DNA from: an uncultured Clostridia bacterium
GTDB lineage: Bacteria > Bacillota > Clostridia > Christensenellales > Borkfalkiaceae
Length of the DNA stretch: 6,139 nucleotides
Assembly (NCBI GenBank): GCA_947176445.1
Contig: CAMWQK010000056.1
Span: 1 to 6,139, forward strand
Direction: 5' to 3'
A program made the translations under genes and the position numbers. Position 1 is the stretch's first letter, and each line of letters starts with the position of its first letter. Shown one piece after another: positions 1 to 6,054 of this stretch. The notes below the pieces were generated by a model. It worked only from the letters and a program-made list of their open reading frames with translations, had not been told where the DNA came from and made no database searches.

Positions 1-1186
1 TTGTATAAGCGACAGCTACGGGTGCAACCGCGACCGCCCCTTCCGTGAGCCTTTTCTCTAAAATTGCAATGCGAGAGAGAAGCGCCTCGATGTCGTAGTC
101 GTGCTCGGGCATACAAGCCTTCATCATCGCCGTCTCCAAGCTGATACGGGGCGACGAGACGTATTTGAGTTCGGACTCCGTCTTTGCAAAGACCTCCGTC
201 GCGCGGAGAATGATATGTCCGTCTGCGCCCGCCGCGATCTCCGCAACGCGGGAAAAGAGCGCTTCGGGCAGCGAGAGTAGCTTTTTTGCATTCTGCTTAC
301 ACGTCTTTGCGACCGAAATGCGGTTGAGCATGGCGAGCACGTCCTTGCACAGTACGCCGACTGCCTTGCCCTCCGAGAGAATGTGCTCCGTCCGCGCGAG
401 CGCGTCCGAAAGGTCGCAGCTCAAAATGCTCGCAACGAGATCGGCAATATCCGAAAAATCCGCGCTGCCGAGCACGGCGGACACCCCTTCGTAGGTGAGT
501 TCGTCTCCGTAGGAGAGGCACATCTCCGCAATCGACAGCATATCGCGGTCGCTCCCCGCGCCCGCGCGGGCGATCGCCGCAACCGCCTCGTCCTCGTACG
601 GCTTTTTGAGGTCGTTGAGGATACTCTTCAAGTGTTTTTCGAGATCCTCTGTGGGAATGAGTTTGAAGTCCAGCCGCATACAGCGAGAGAGAATCGTCGC
701 GGGGATCTTCTGCGGCTCCGTCGTCGCGAGAATGAAGATCGCATGACGGGGCGGCTCTTCGAGCGTTTTGAGCAGCGCGTTGAACGCACTGTCGGTGAGC
801 ATGTGCACCTCGTCGATAATATACACTTTATACTTGCCCGTGACGGGCGGATACTGCACCTTTTCGCGGAGATCGCGCATTTCGTTGACGCCGTTGTTGG
901 ACGCCGCATCGATCTCCATAATATCGAGCGTGCCCCGCTCCACCGCAAGGCATGCCTCACACTTGCCGCAGGGCGAGCCGTTTACGGGGCTTTGGCAGTT
1001 GACGGCGCGGGCAAAGATACGCGCAACGCTCGTTTTACCCGTGCCGCGCGGTCCGCAAAAGAGATAGGCGTGCCCGACGAGATCGCCCGCGATCTGGTTT
1101 TTCAAAATGCGGACGACGTGCTCCTGCCGCACCATCTGATCGAACGTGCTCGGGCGGAACTGCCTGTAAAGTGATAAATGCGCCAT
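1..1186 (-). CDS. dnaX: DNA polymerase III subunit gamma/tau (partial, C-terminus cut by window edge)
   Basis: This is the clamp-loader ATPase of the replisome, which opens and loads the beta sliding clamp onto primed DNA. About 395 residues are visible, starting MAHLSLYRQFRPSTF, the usual DnaX opening. Seen in order: Walker A GPRGTGKT (45-52), a four-cysteine zinc module (C64, C73, C76, C79), Walker B IIDEVHML (123-130), sensor-1 ATTEP (154-158) and the SRC arginine finger (167-169). The lid and the helical collar domain (domain III) follow. Near the edge, DIEALLSRIAILEKRL looks like the short coiled coil that begins the tau-specific tail, so the missing part is that tail. The ATG follows an AGGGGG Shine-Dalgarno and lies 10 bases after the sigma-factor stop, so it is the last visible gene of the mrnC operon. 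The usual Firmicutes downstream partners (ybaB, recR) would lie outside the window. The identification is firm. Confidence 0.97.
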   Translation of the reverse strand, partial: MAHLSLYRQFRPSTFDQMVRQEHVVRILKNQIAGDLVGHAYLFCGPRGTGKTSVARIFARAVNCQSPVNGSPCGKCEACLAVERGTLDIMEIDAASNNGVNEMRDLREKVQYPPVTGKYKVYIIDEVHMLTDSAFNALLKTLEEPPRHAIFILATTEPQKIPATILSRCMRLDFKLIPTEDLEKHLKSILNDLKKPYEDEAVAAIARAGAGSDRDMLSIAEMCLSYGDELTYEGVSAVLGSADFSDIADLVASILSCDLSDALARTEHILSEGKAVGVLCKDVLAMLNRISVAKTCKQNAKKLLSLPEALFSRVAEIAAGADGHIILRATEVFAKTESELKYVSSPRISLETAMMKACMPEHDYDIEALLSRIAILEKRLTEGAVAVAPVAVAYT

Positions 1187-1196
1187 AGCGCCCCCT

Positions 1197-1763
1197 CTAC
1201 GCGCCGTAGGCGCGCTGTAATTTCTTTTTCGAGCGGGAGAGCGCGTTATCGACGCTCTTCAAGTCCTTCCCCGTCTCCTCGCAGATCTGCGCGTAACTCA
1301 TTCCTTCAAGGTACATCGTCACGACGCGAAATTCGAAGTCGGAGAGCTCCCGCATAAGTTTGATCTTAAATTCCTTCGTCGATTCCGAAGAGATGAGAAA
1401 CTCCTCGGGCGACTGCTCCTCCGAGAGGATATAATCGGGCTCGTCCAAAGAGACGTAGCCCCCCGTCGGCGCCTTGCGGCTGGACGCGCGCACGGCGTCT
1501 AAAATGCGCCGCGTGACGCAAAGGTATGCGAAGTTTTTGAAGCTCTTGCCCGACTCGGCTTTGAAATCGCGCGCGGCGGTATACAGCCCCACCATGCCCT
1601 CCTGCACGAGATCTTCCGTCTCGCCGCCGATGAGAAAGAACCCGCGCGCACGGGCACGCACCATATTTTTGTAGCGGTTGAGAAGCTCCTCGATCGCCGC
1701 GGTATCGCCCCTCTGACCGCGCTCGGCGAGCGTCTCGTCCCGTTCACGGTTTAACTTTTGCAC
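1197..1763 (-). CDS. sigH: RNA polymerase sigma factor, SigH (Spo0H)-like
   Basis: This is a sigma-70 family factor that directs RNA polymerase to alternative promoters; in Bacillus SigH serves the transition state and early sporulation. With the GTG start at 1763 it has 188 residues, a little shorter than Bacillus SigH. Region 2 spans about residues 24-92 and includes RYKNMVRARARGFFLIG and the core-binding and -10 segment DLVQEGMVGLYTAARDF (51-67), both close to SigH. A linker with YVSLDEPDY (103-111) follows. Region 4 (about 136-186) ends in the helix-turn-helix MSYAQICEETGKDLKSVDNA. I chose the GTG because GAGG lies six bases upstream; an ATG at 1775 in the same frame is the alternative. 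The start overlaps the last 20 bases of rlmB, which suggests coupled translation. Position next to rlmB supports SigH, although yacP/rae1 is absent. Whether it controls sporulation here is not visible. Confidence 0.88.
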   Translation of the reverse strand: MQKLNRERDETLAERGQRGDTAAIEELLNRYKNMVRARARGFFLIGGETEDLVQEGMVGLYTAARDFKAESGKSFKNFAYLCVTRRILDAVRASSRKAPTGGYVSLDEPDYILSEEQSPEEFLISSESTKEFKIKLMRELSDFEFRVVTMYLEGMSYAQICEETGKDLKSVDNALSRSKKKLQRAYGA

Positions 1764-2454
1764 GCACCACCTCATACACCGCGATCCCGAGCGCAACGGA
1801 CGCGTTGAGCGAATTGACCTTGCCGAACAGGGGCAGCGATAAGATTTTATCGCACTTCTCCTGCGTGAGCCGTTTCACGCCGCTGTCCTCTCCACCGACG
1901 ACGAGGGCGATTTTGCCCGTCAGCTTCTCGTCGTAAATGCTCTCGCCGCCCGCTTCCAGCGCATACACCCAGTAGCCGAGCTTTTTCAACTCGTCGATCG
2001 CGTGATTGATCGACGGCACCTTTGCAACCTTTATATGTTCCGCCGCGCCCGCGGAGATCCGTACGACCGCCTCTGTGACGCTCGCGCCCTTGACGCTGGG
2101 AATAACGACGCCGTCCGCGCCCGCACATTCCGCAACGCGCAGAATGCTCCCGAGGTTGTGAACGTCCTCGATCCCGTCGCAGAGCACGATGAGACTCTCG
2201 TCCTTCCCCGTCAGATCGTACAGATCGGAATAGACGAAATCGGTCGTAAACGCGATCACGCCCTGATGGCGCTTTTCCCTGCTCTCGCGGTCAAGCGCGG
2301 TCTTATCGACAAACTGAACGCGGATATTCTTCTTCCGTGCCTCCGCAAAGATCTTGCCGAGCACGCCCGGCGCGCCCTTTTCGAGCAAAATCTTATCGAC
2401 CGTCTTATCCGTTTTCAAAAGTTCCAGTACGGCGTTGCGCCCTTCCGTCTTCAT
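1744..2454 (-). CDS. rlmB: 23S rRNA (guanosine-2'-O-)-methyltransferase RlmB, TrmH/SPOUT family
   Basis: RlmB-type enzymes use S-adenosylmethionine to 2'-O-methylate a guanosine in 23S rRNA near the peptidyl transferase centre (G2251 in E. coli); the protein is cytosolic and usually dimeric. The 236 residues match the family length. The N-terminal L30e-like RNA-binding domain opens EGRNAVLELLK (4-14) and includes RHQGVIAF (62-69). The SPOUT knotted domain shows motif 1 with N100 and R106 in DVHNLGSILRVAECAGADG, motif 2 VVGGEDSGV (185-193), and motif 3 SLPLFGKVNSLNASVALGIAVYE (206-228). Motif 2 carries ED where the family more often has EG. The ATG follows AGAGG at seven bases and overlaps the mrnC stop as ATGA. 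Family assignment is firm; the exact target guanosine is inferred from homology and gene neighbourhood, since TrmH-like paralogues also exist. Confidence 0.93.
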   Translation of the reverse strand: MKTEGRNAVLELLKTDKTVDKILLEKGAPGVLGKIFAEARKKNIRVQFVDKTALDRESREKRHQGVIAFTTDFVYSDLYDLTGKDESLIVLCDGIEDVHNLGSILRVAECAGADGVVIPSVKGASVTEAVVRISAGAAEHIKVAKVPSINHAIDELKKLGYWVYALEAGGESIYDEKLTGKIALVVGGEDSGVKRLTQEKCDKILSLPLFGKVNSLNASVALGIAVYEVVRAKVKP

Positions 2455-2867
2455 GCTTTATCCTCTTGTCCGTTCTCCGAACAACTAAAAAACAGTTCTT
2501 CGATGCGTTCGGTCTGACCTGTGAGATACAGATACCCGATGAGCGCCTCGAAGCCCGTGGAACGGCTGTATTCCGCGACCGTCGCACTCTTACTGCGCGA
2601 GAGCTTCTTTGCGTTCCGCCCGCGGCGGTAGACGCCCTCTTCCTCTTCGGAAAGAAGGGGCAAAATGCGATCTAAAAGTCCGCTCTGCCCGTGCGCGGAG
2701 ACCTGCTCCGAAGCGCGGCGGTTGAGCTCCCCCGTCTTACAGCCGGTGGAGAGCGCAAGATTTTCCCTTACGCACAGCGTATATACCGCGTCGCCCACAA
2801 AGGCGAGCACGACGGGATTCATTTGTAGCGCCCGTTCTCTTGTAACAGATTCCCGAATACAGACCAT
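2451..2867 (-). CDS. mrnC: Mini-ribonuclease III (23S rRNA maturation nuclease)
   Basis: MrnC is a small RNase III-type endonuclease without a double-stranded RNA-binding domain; in Bacillus it matures the ends of 23S rRNA. From the ATG at 2867 it has 138 residues. The signature LAFVGDAVYTLCVRE (21-35) carries the catalytic-type D26. SEEEEGVYRRGRNAKK follows, with the conserved RGRNAK, and then TGFEALIGYLYL with the second acidic residue. The frame stays open up to a TTG at 2903, but that TTG is inside the -35 box, so translation cannot begin there. The choices are the ATG at 2867, almost at the predicted transcription start, and the ATG at 2822 (MNPVVLAF). Residues RERALQMN before the signature align with Bacillus MrnC, which favours 2867. 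Neither start has a good Shine-Dalgarno. It is the first gene of the operon and overlaps rlmB by four bases. Confidence 0.9.
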   Translation of the reverse strand: MVCIRESVTRERALQMNPVVLAFVGDAVYTLCVRENLALSTGCKTGELNRRASEQVSAHGQSGLLDRILPLLSEEEEGVYRRGRNAKKLSRSKSATVAEYSRSTGFEALIGYLYLTGQTERIEELFFSCSENGQEDKA

Positions 2868-2874
2868 ATACCAT

Positions 2875-2903
2875 ATTATACCACGCTTTTCGTATTCTGA
2901 CAA
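2875..2903 (-). promoter_or_regulatory. Sigma-A-type promoter of the mrnC-rlmB-sigH-dnaX operon
   Basis: On the minus strand, TTGTCA (2903-2898) and a perfect TATAAT (2880-2875) are separated by exactly 17 bases. A TGG just before the -10 gives an extended -10 (TGnTATAAT). The likely transcription start is A2869 or A2867, so the leader before the ATG at 2867 would be zero to two bases, or about 46 bases before the ATG at 2822. No other strong promoter was noticed ahead of rlmB, sigH or dnaX, so this probably drives the whole operon. Confidence 0.85.
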
Positions 2904-2915
2904 GCGTTCGAAAAG
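2886..2915. repeat. 7-bp inverted repeat bracketing the mrnC -35 box
   Basis: CTTTTCG (2886-2892) and its exact reverse complement CGAAAAG (2909-2915) are separated by 16 bases. Arm centres are 23 bases apart, about two helical turns, and the -35 hexamer (2898-2903) sits between the arms. This geometry could be a dimeric repressor or activator site; chance in a short AT-rich region is also possible. No known operator consensus is recognised. Confidence 0.3.
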
Positions 2916-2969
2916 TCACGAAGCAAAAAATATCACGCGAATAAAAATGATTTTTTCCCTGAAAAATAT

Positions 2970-2998
2970 TTGCTTTCAAAACAAAAAAGGGTTATAAT
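2970..2998 (+). promoter_or_regulatory. Sigma-A-type promoter of the antiporter gene
   Basis: TTGCTT (2970-2975) and a perfect TATAAT (2993-2998) are 17 bases apart, with A-rich sequence in the spacer and upstream that could act as an UP-like element. Transcription should start near 3004-3006, which gives a leader of about 32 bases before the ATG at 3037. The leader is too short for a riboswitch. The mrnC promoter lies back to back with this one, with about 66 bases between the two -35 boxes. Confidence 0.85.
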
Positions 2999-3026
2999 AT
3001 TCGGGTATGTAAAAAAACCTTAACAA

Positions 3027-3031
3027 AGGAG
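3027..3031 (+). promoter_or_regulatory. Shine-Dalgarno site of the antiporter gene
   Basis: AGGAG lies five bases before the ATG at 3037, within AAAGGAG. It is the best ribosome-binding site in the window and fixes the antiporter start. Confidence 0.85.
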
Positions 3032-3036
3032 ATCGT

Positions 3037-4473
3037 ATGTACGGAGTATTTCACATTGACAGCGGAATCAGCTTCGCCATTATTCTGGCGATCATTCTGC
3101 TCTCGACAAAGTTGTTCGGTTTGCTCTTCCGCAAACTCGGACTTCCGCAGGTGCTTGGCTACATCATCGCAGGTATCCTCATCGGTCCTGCCATTTTCGG
3201 CGAGCTTTGCGGCGTTTCCCTCATCGGCTTTACAAAAGCGGACGGCGTAGATTACAAGTGTCTGTTCCTGCTCTCGGGCGAGCACTTCGACCTCGGCACG
3301 AACGGACTTGCCATTTTCTCGAAAATTGGCGTTCTGCTCCTCCTCTTTTCCACGGGTCTCGAGACAAACCTCAAAGAACTCAAAAACACGGGGCTTGCAG
3401 CAACCCTCATTGCGTGCGCAGGCGTTGCCGTTCCCATGATCCTCGGCATTCTCATCTGCCTGCCCTTCGGCAGTATCGACAGCTTGCAGCTCGGTCCCAA
3501 CCACATCTATAACTGCATCTTCATCGGTGCGATCCTCACGGCAACGTCCGTTGCGATCACCGTATCTGTCTTGAAGGAGCTCGGCAAGATCAACAGCAAG
3601 CTCGGCACGACGATCGTCTCCGCAGCGATCATCGACGACGTCATCGGCATCATCGTGCTCTCCGTCGTCGTAGGTATCGCAAACGCGGGCAATGCAGACG
3701 CCGCTACGCTGAACGGCTTCGAGGCGTTCAAGTCCACCATCTACGGTACGATCATCATGATCGTCGCGTTCTTCGTCGTTGCCATCGCGCTCGGCTTCGG
3801 ACTCTCCAAGCTCTTCCGCTGGCTCGAAAAGAAATGGCCGAACACGCGCAGACTTCCCGTGTTCTCGCTCGTCATGTGCTTCTTCTACGCATGGCTTGCA
3901 GAGGAAATCTTCGGCGTTGCCGATATTACGGGCGCGTTCCTTGCAGGTATCGTCCTCTCCACGGCGCGCAACGCGTGCGAATACACCGATAAAAAGGTGG
4001 AAGTAAACACCTATATGTTCTTTGCCCCCGTGTTCTTCGCGAACATCGGCATTTCGAACATCTCCTTCCTCGGCATGAGCGGCTGGCTCGTTCTTGTTGC
4101 CGTCCTTGCCGTTCTCATGGGACTCATCGGCAAGATCTGCGGCTGCGGCGCAGTTGCCAAGTGCTTCAAGTACGGTTGGCGCGAGAGCGCGATCGCGGGC
4201 GTCGGCATGATGGCGCGCGGCGAGGTCGCACTTATCGTAACGGCAACGGCAGTCGGCGCAGGACTTCCCGAACAGTACATGCTGATGACGGTGCTCCTCA
4301 TTCTCGTCTCGTCTATCCTCACCCCCATCCTTCTCAAAGTGCTTTACAGCAAGGAGCCCAAGGCTCCCGAGGGCGGAGAAACGGGCGAAGGCGGCGAGCC
4401 TGTGCTTGCGGAGAGCGCGGCAGAAGCCCCCGTTCTTCCCGCAGACGGTGAAACGGCAGTGCAAGCCGAATAA
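3037..4473 (+). CDS. Cation/proton antiporter, CPA2 (KefB/NapA-like) family
   Basis: This is an integral membrane secondary transporter, probably exchanging Na+ or K+ for H+. It has 478 residues, almost all hydrophobic segments (roughly 12-13 helices) up to about residue 436. Family marks include RKLGLPQVLGYIIAGILIGP (32-51), LLLLFSTGLETNLKEL (100-115), the unwound-helix segment ATSVAITVSVLKELGKI (169-185), the paired acidic residues D200-D201 in IIDDVIGI, ADITGAFLAGIVLS (295-308) and GMMARGEVALIV (390-401). The DD pair is typical of electrogenic ion-binding members. The C-terminus is a short hydrophilic tail (437-478) rich in E, G, P and A. There is no TrkA-N or TrkA-C regulatory domain, so it is not a full KefB/KefC potassium-efflux protein. 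It has its own promoter and terminator and stands alone between two oppositely oriented operons. The transported ion cannot be read from the sequence. Confidence 0.92.
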   Translation: MYGVFHIDSGISFAIILAIILLSTKLFGLLFRKLGLPQVLGYIIAGILIGPAIFGELCGVSLIGFTKADGVDYKCLFLLSGEHFDLGTNGLAIFSKIGVLLLLFSTGLETNLKELKNTGLAATLIACAGVAVPMILGILICLPFGSIDSLQLGPNHIYNCIFIGAILTATSVAITVSVLKELGKINSKLGTTIVSAAIIDDVIGIIVLSVVVGIANAGNADAATLNGFEAFKSTIYGTIIMIVAFFVVAIALGFGLSKLFRWLEKKWPNTRRLPVFSLVMCFFYAWLAEEIFGVADITGAFLAGIVLSTARNACEYTDKKVEVNTYMFFAPVFFANIGISNISFLGMSGWLVLVAVLAVLMGLIGKICGCGAVAKCFKYGWRESAIAGVGMMARGEVALIVTATAVGAGLPEQYMLMTVLLILVSSILTPILLKVLYSKEPKAPEGGETGEGGEPVLAESAAEAPVLPADGETAVQAE

Positions 4474-4485
4474 CTTCTGAATAAC

Positions 4486-4519
4486 AAACGCCCCCGACTT
4501 TAAGGTCGGGGGCGTTTTT
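4486..4519 (+). terminator. Intrinsic terminator shared by convergent genes
   Basis: Positions 4486-4498 pair perfectly with 4505-4517: a 13-bp stem with a GC-rich core (CGCCCCCGAC against GTCGGGGGCG) and a six-base loop TTTAAG. On the plus strand the right arm runs into TTTTT (4515-4519), a strong Rho-independent terminator 12 bases after the antiporter stop. On the minus strand the same stem is followed by TTTGTTATT, a poorer T tract, so it may also end the operon whose last gene stops at 4531. Confidence 0.93.
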
Positions 4520-4530
4520 ATATGCCGTGA

Positions 4531-5706
4531 TTATTTTCCGTTCGAGGGCCAGGTTCGGTTTTCCTTAAACCATTCTGTTTCCTTCAAAATCGTCGAGTTA
4601 TTGCTGCCCGTAACGCTGAACTTCACCCCGTCCGATACGACGGTAATGATACCGTTCATCGAAACGATACCATCCCACTTGCACGTCTCCCAATCGACGC
4701 CTGTTGCAAGCGAGGTCACGAAGATCTGATCGGTATACACCGCCATGCGGTTGATGCACTCCTGCGTCGGGAATGCGGCGGGATTTGTCTTGGCGTACTC
4801 GGGCGTGCCCGCACAGGTGCAGATGCAGATCGTCTCCGGCTGAATGACGGATAAAAGCTTATCGGTGCTCGACGTGGAGCTTCCGTGGTGCCCGCCCTTG
4901 AAGAGCTTGCAGTGCGGGAGACTGTTCTTCTCAACGAGGGATTCCTCCCCTTCCTTTTCGAGGTCGCCCGTGAACAGATAGTTGTATGTACCCTGCGTGA
5001 CCATGGCGCATACGGAGTAGTTGTTCTCCGCGCTCTTGCTCGAATCGTACTCCTCGTAATACTTCTGATAGAGAATGTTGAGCGTGATATCGTCCGAGAG
5101 CTGATAACTGCGCTTTGCGCCGTCCGTCTCGTTCCAGCATTGCAGGGCGGTATAGTGCACTGCTCCCGCCTCCACTTCCGCCTTACGCGAATCAACATAG
5201 CGCCCGTAGACGGAAGATGCCGAATATTCCTTTCGCGTCAAGGGGAAATCGATGATCGTTCCGCATTCAAACGATTCAAAGATACCGGGACGGGAACTTG
5301 TGCTGTAAAACGCACCGATATGATCCTCATGTGCGTGCGTCGCGATCACGTATTCGAGCTTTCCGTCCGTGCAGAGCTTTTTGATCTCGGGTACGAGCGT
5401 ATCCGCCGAATTCTGCTTGGAGCCCGCATCGATGAGCACCTCGGTATTACCCACCTTGATGAGCGTACAGTCTCCGACGTATTTGTTTCCGAGTTCAAAG
5501 AAGGTAATGGAAAGATCGCCTGTCTGTATGGGATCGGGCTGCTTCTTCTTATAGACGAAGAAGTACCAGTATAGCCCGACCGCGATCGCAATCACCAGAA
5601 TGATCGCAATCGTGATGAGGATCGGGTGCTTGGACTTCTTGATCGCCTTCGCCGCCTTCTTTGCCGCCCGCTTTTCCTGCGTATAGTTATTCTTTTTCTG
5701 TGCCAT
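4531..5706 (-). CDS. Membrane-anchored metallo-beta-lactamase-fold hydrolase, ComEC C-terminal-domain-like
   Basis: The 391 residues open with a lysine-rich cytoplasmic stretch (1-27) and one strong membrane helix (about 28-52) flanked by KKK at 53-55. The positive-inside rule places the catalytic domain outside the cell. The MBL fold runs from about 65 to 335: LSITFFELGNKYVGDCTLIK (the GDC/GDS entry of ComEC-type proteins), LIDAGS (91-96), the metal motif HAHEDHIG (124-131) with H124, H126, D128 and H129, the bridging aspartate in LFTGDLEKEG (244-253), and KGGHHGSSTSS (270-280). HHGS separates this group from classical beta-lactamases. ComEC-type domains are thought to act on phosphodiester bonds of DNA; the substrate here is unknown. 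The tail ends SNNSTILKETEWFKENRTWP, a segment I believe recurs in clostridial relatives. It starts three bases after the upstream stop, with a GGGTGA Shine-Dalgarno overlapping that stop, so translation is probably coupled. Confidence 0.88.
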   Translation of the reverse strand: MAQKKNNYTQEKRAAKKAAKAIKKSKHPILITIAIILVIAIAVGLYWYFFVYKKKQPDPIQTGDLSITFFELGNKYVGDCTLIKVGNTEVLIDAGSKQNSADTLVPEIKKLCTDGKLEYVIATHAHEDHIGAFYSTSSRPGIFESFECGTIIDFPLTRKEYSASSVYGRYVDSRKAEVEAGAVHYTALQCWNETDGAKRSYQLSDDITLNILYQKYYEEYDSSKSAENNYSVCAMVTQGTYNYLFTGDLEKEGEESLVEKNSLPHCKLFKGGHHGSSTSSTDKLLSVIQPETICICTCAGTPEYAKTNPAAFPTQECINRMAVYTDQIFVTSLATGVDWETCKWDGIVSMNGIITVVSDGVKFSVTGSNNSTILKETEWFKENRTWPSNGK

Positions 5707-5709
5707 ATC

Positions 5710-6054
5710 TCACCCGCCGATCAGTCCGTACGCGCCCGCAATGCTGAGCGCCGCCTCGTTGATGTTGTGCAAAAACTTGTTGATGGCAAGCTGCGCCGCG
5801 GGATCGATCTCGCCCTTTTCCGTGCTCTTCAGCACGCCGACGATCATATCGAAATTCTTATAGATGATCGCGCAGTCCTCTTCCACCGCCATAAGCTCGG
5901 GCTCTTCGCTCCCGTGCTGAATGGCGTGCATCTCCTTGACCGTCTTGTTCATGTCCGAAAAGAGCGCAATGTTGCCCGTCTTGAATACGAGCCCGATCTG
6001 TTTGCACAGCGTTACAAGCCCGTCGATAAATTTTACTGTCTGTTCGCTCGGCAT
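5710..6054 (-). CDS. Unrecognised 114-residue helical protein
   Basis: I do not recognise this gene. It encodes a soluble-looking protein with no membrane segment or signal peptide. It appears to be almost entirely helical: amphipathic stretches such as TVKFIDGLVTLCKQIGLVF, an acidic middle (SEEPELMAVEED), and a C-terminal part with AAQLAINKFLHNINEAALSIAGAYG ending in LIGG. Two cysteines (C17, C61) are too few for a metal site on their own, and I see no catalytic signature. It is a real gene by context: its ATG shares one base with the stop of the pyrophosphorylase-like gene (TAATG), a GGAG lies ten bases upstream, and the hydrolase gene begins three bases after its stop. It may be a helical-bundle adaptor or a partner of one neighbour; this is speculation. 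Confidence 0.75.
   Translation of the reverse strand: MPSEQTVKFIDGLVTLCKQIGLVFKTGNIALFSDMNKTVKEMHAIQHGSEEPELMAVEEDCAIIYKNFDMIVGVLKSTEKGEIDPAAQLAINKFLHNINEAALSIAGAYGLIGG

Noticed and set aside
559..572. A perfect 14-bp palindrome CGCCCGCGCGGGCG
   Set aside because: It lies inside dnaX, in codons for an Ala/Arg/Gly-rich stretch conserved for protein reasons, and has no T tract or partner copies; codon bias explains it.
383..1174. A 263-codon plus-strand frame opposite dnaX
   Set aside because: It is an antisense by-product of C/G-ending codons. The minus strand carries every DnaX motif, and the plus-strand product has no recognisable domain or ribosome-binding site.
2002..2517. A 171-codon plus-strand frame spanning the rlmB-mrnC junction
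   Set aside because: It crosses two well-supported minus-strand genes and its product looks like a reverse-strand translation without domain features.
2951..2966. A small hairpin TTTTTC-CCT-GAAAAA upstream of the antiporter promoter
   Set aside because: Six mostly A-T pairs with a three-base loop, lying upstream of the -35 box and so not in the transcript; it is expected in an AT-rich spacer.
2992..4464. A 490-codon open frame on the minus strand opposite the whole antiporter gene
   Set aside because: It is in exact codon register with the antiporter, so stops would appear only where the antiporter used TTA, CTA or TCA codons, and it uses none. The translation is a low-complexity D/E/R/A/H-rich string with no domain, while the plus strand gives a clear transporter with promoter and Shine-Dalgarno.
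4885..5574. A 229-codon plus-strand frame opposite the MBL hydrolase gene
   Set aside because: The opposite strand encodes intact metal-binding motifs; this frame has no promoter, Shine-Dalgarno or family resemblance.
570..5589. Three copies of GCGATCGC (570-577, 4189-4196, 5582-5589), the octamer known as HIP1 in cyanobacteria
   Set aside because: All three lie in coding sequence where GCG/ATC/GC-rich codons are favoured. Three copies in 6 kb is suggestive but too few to claim a genome-wide motif.
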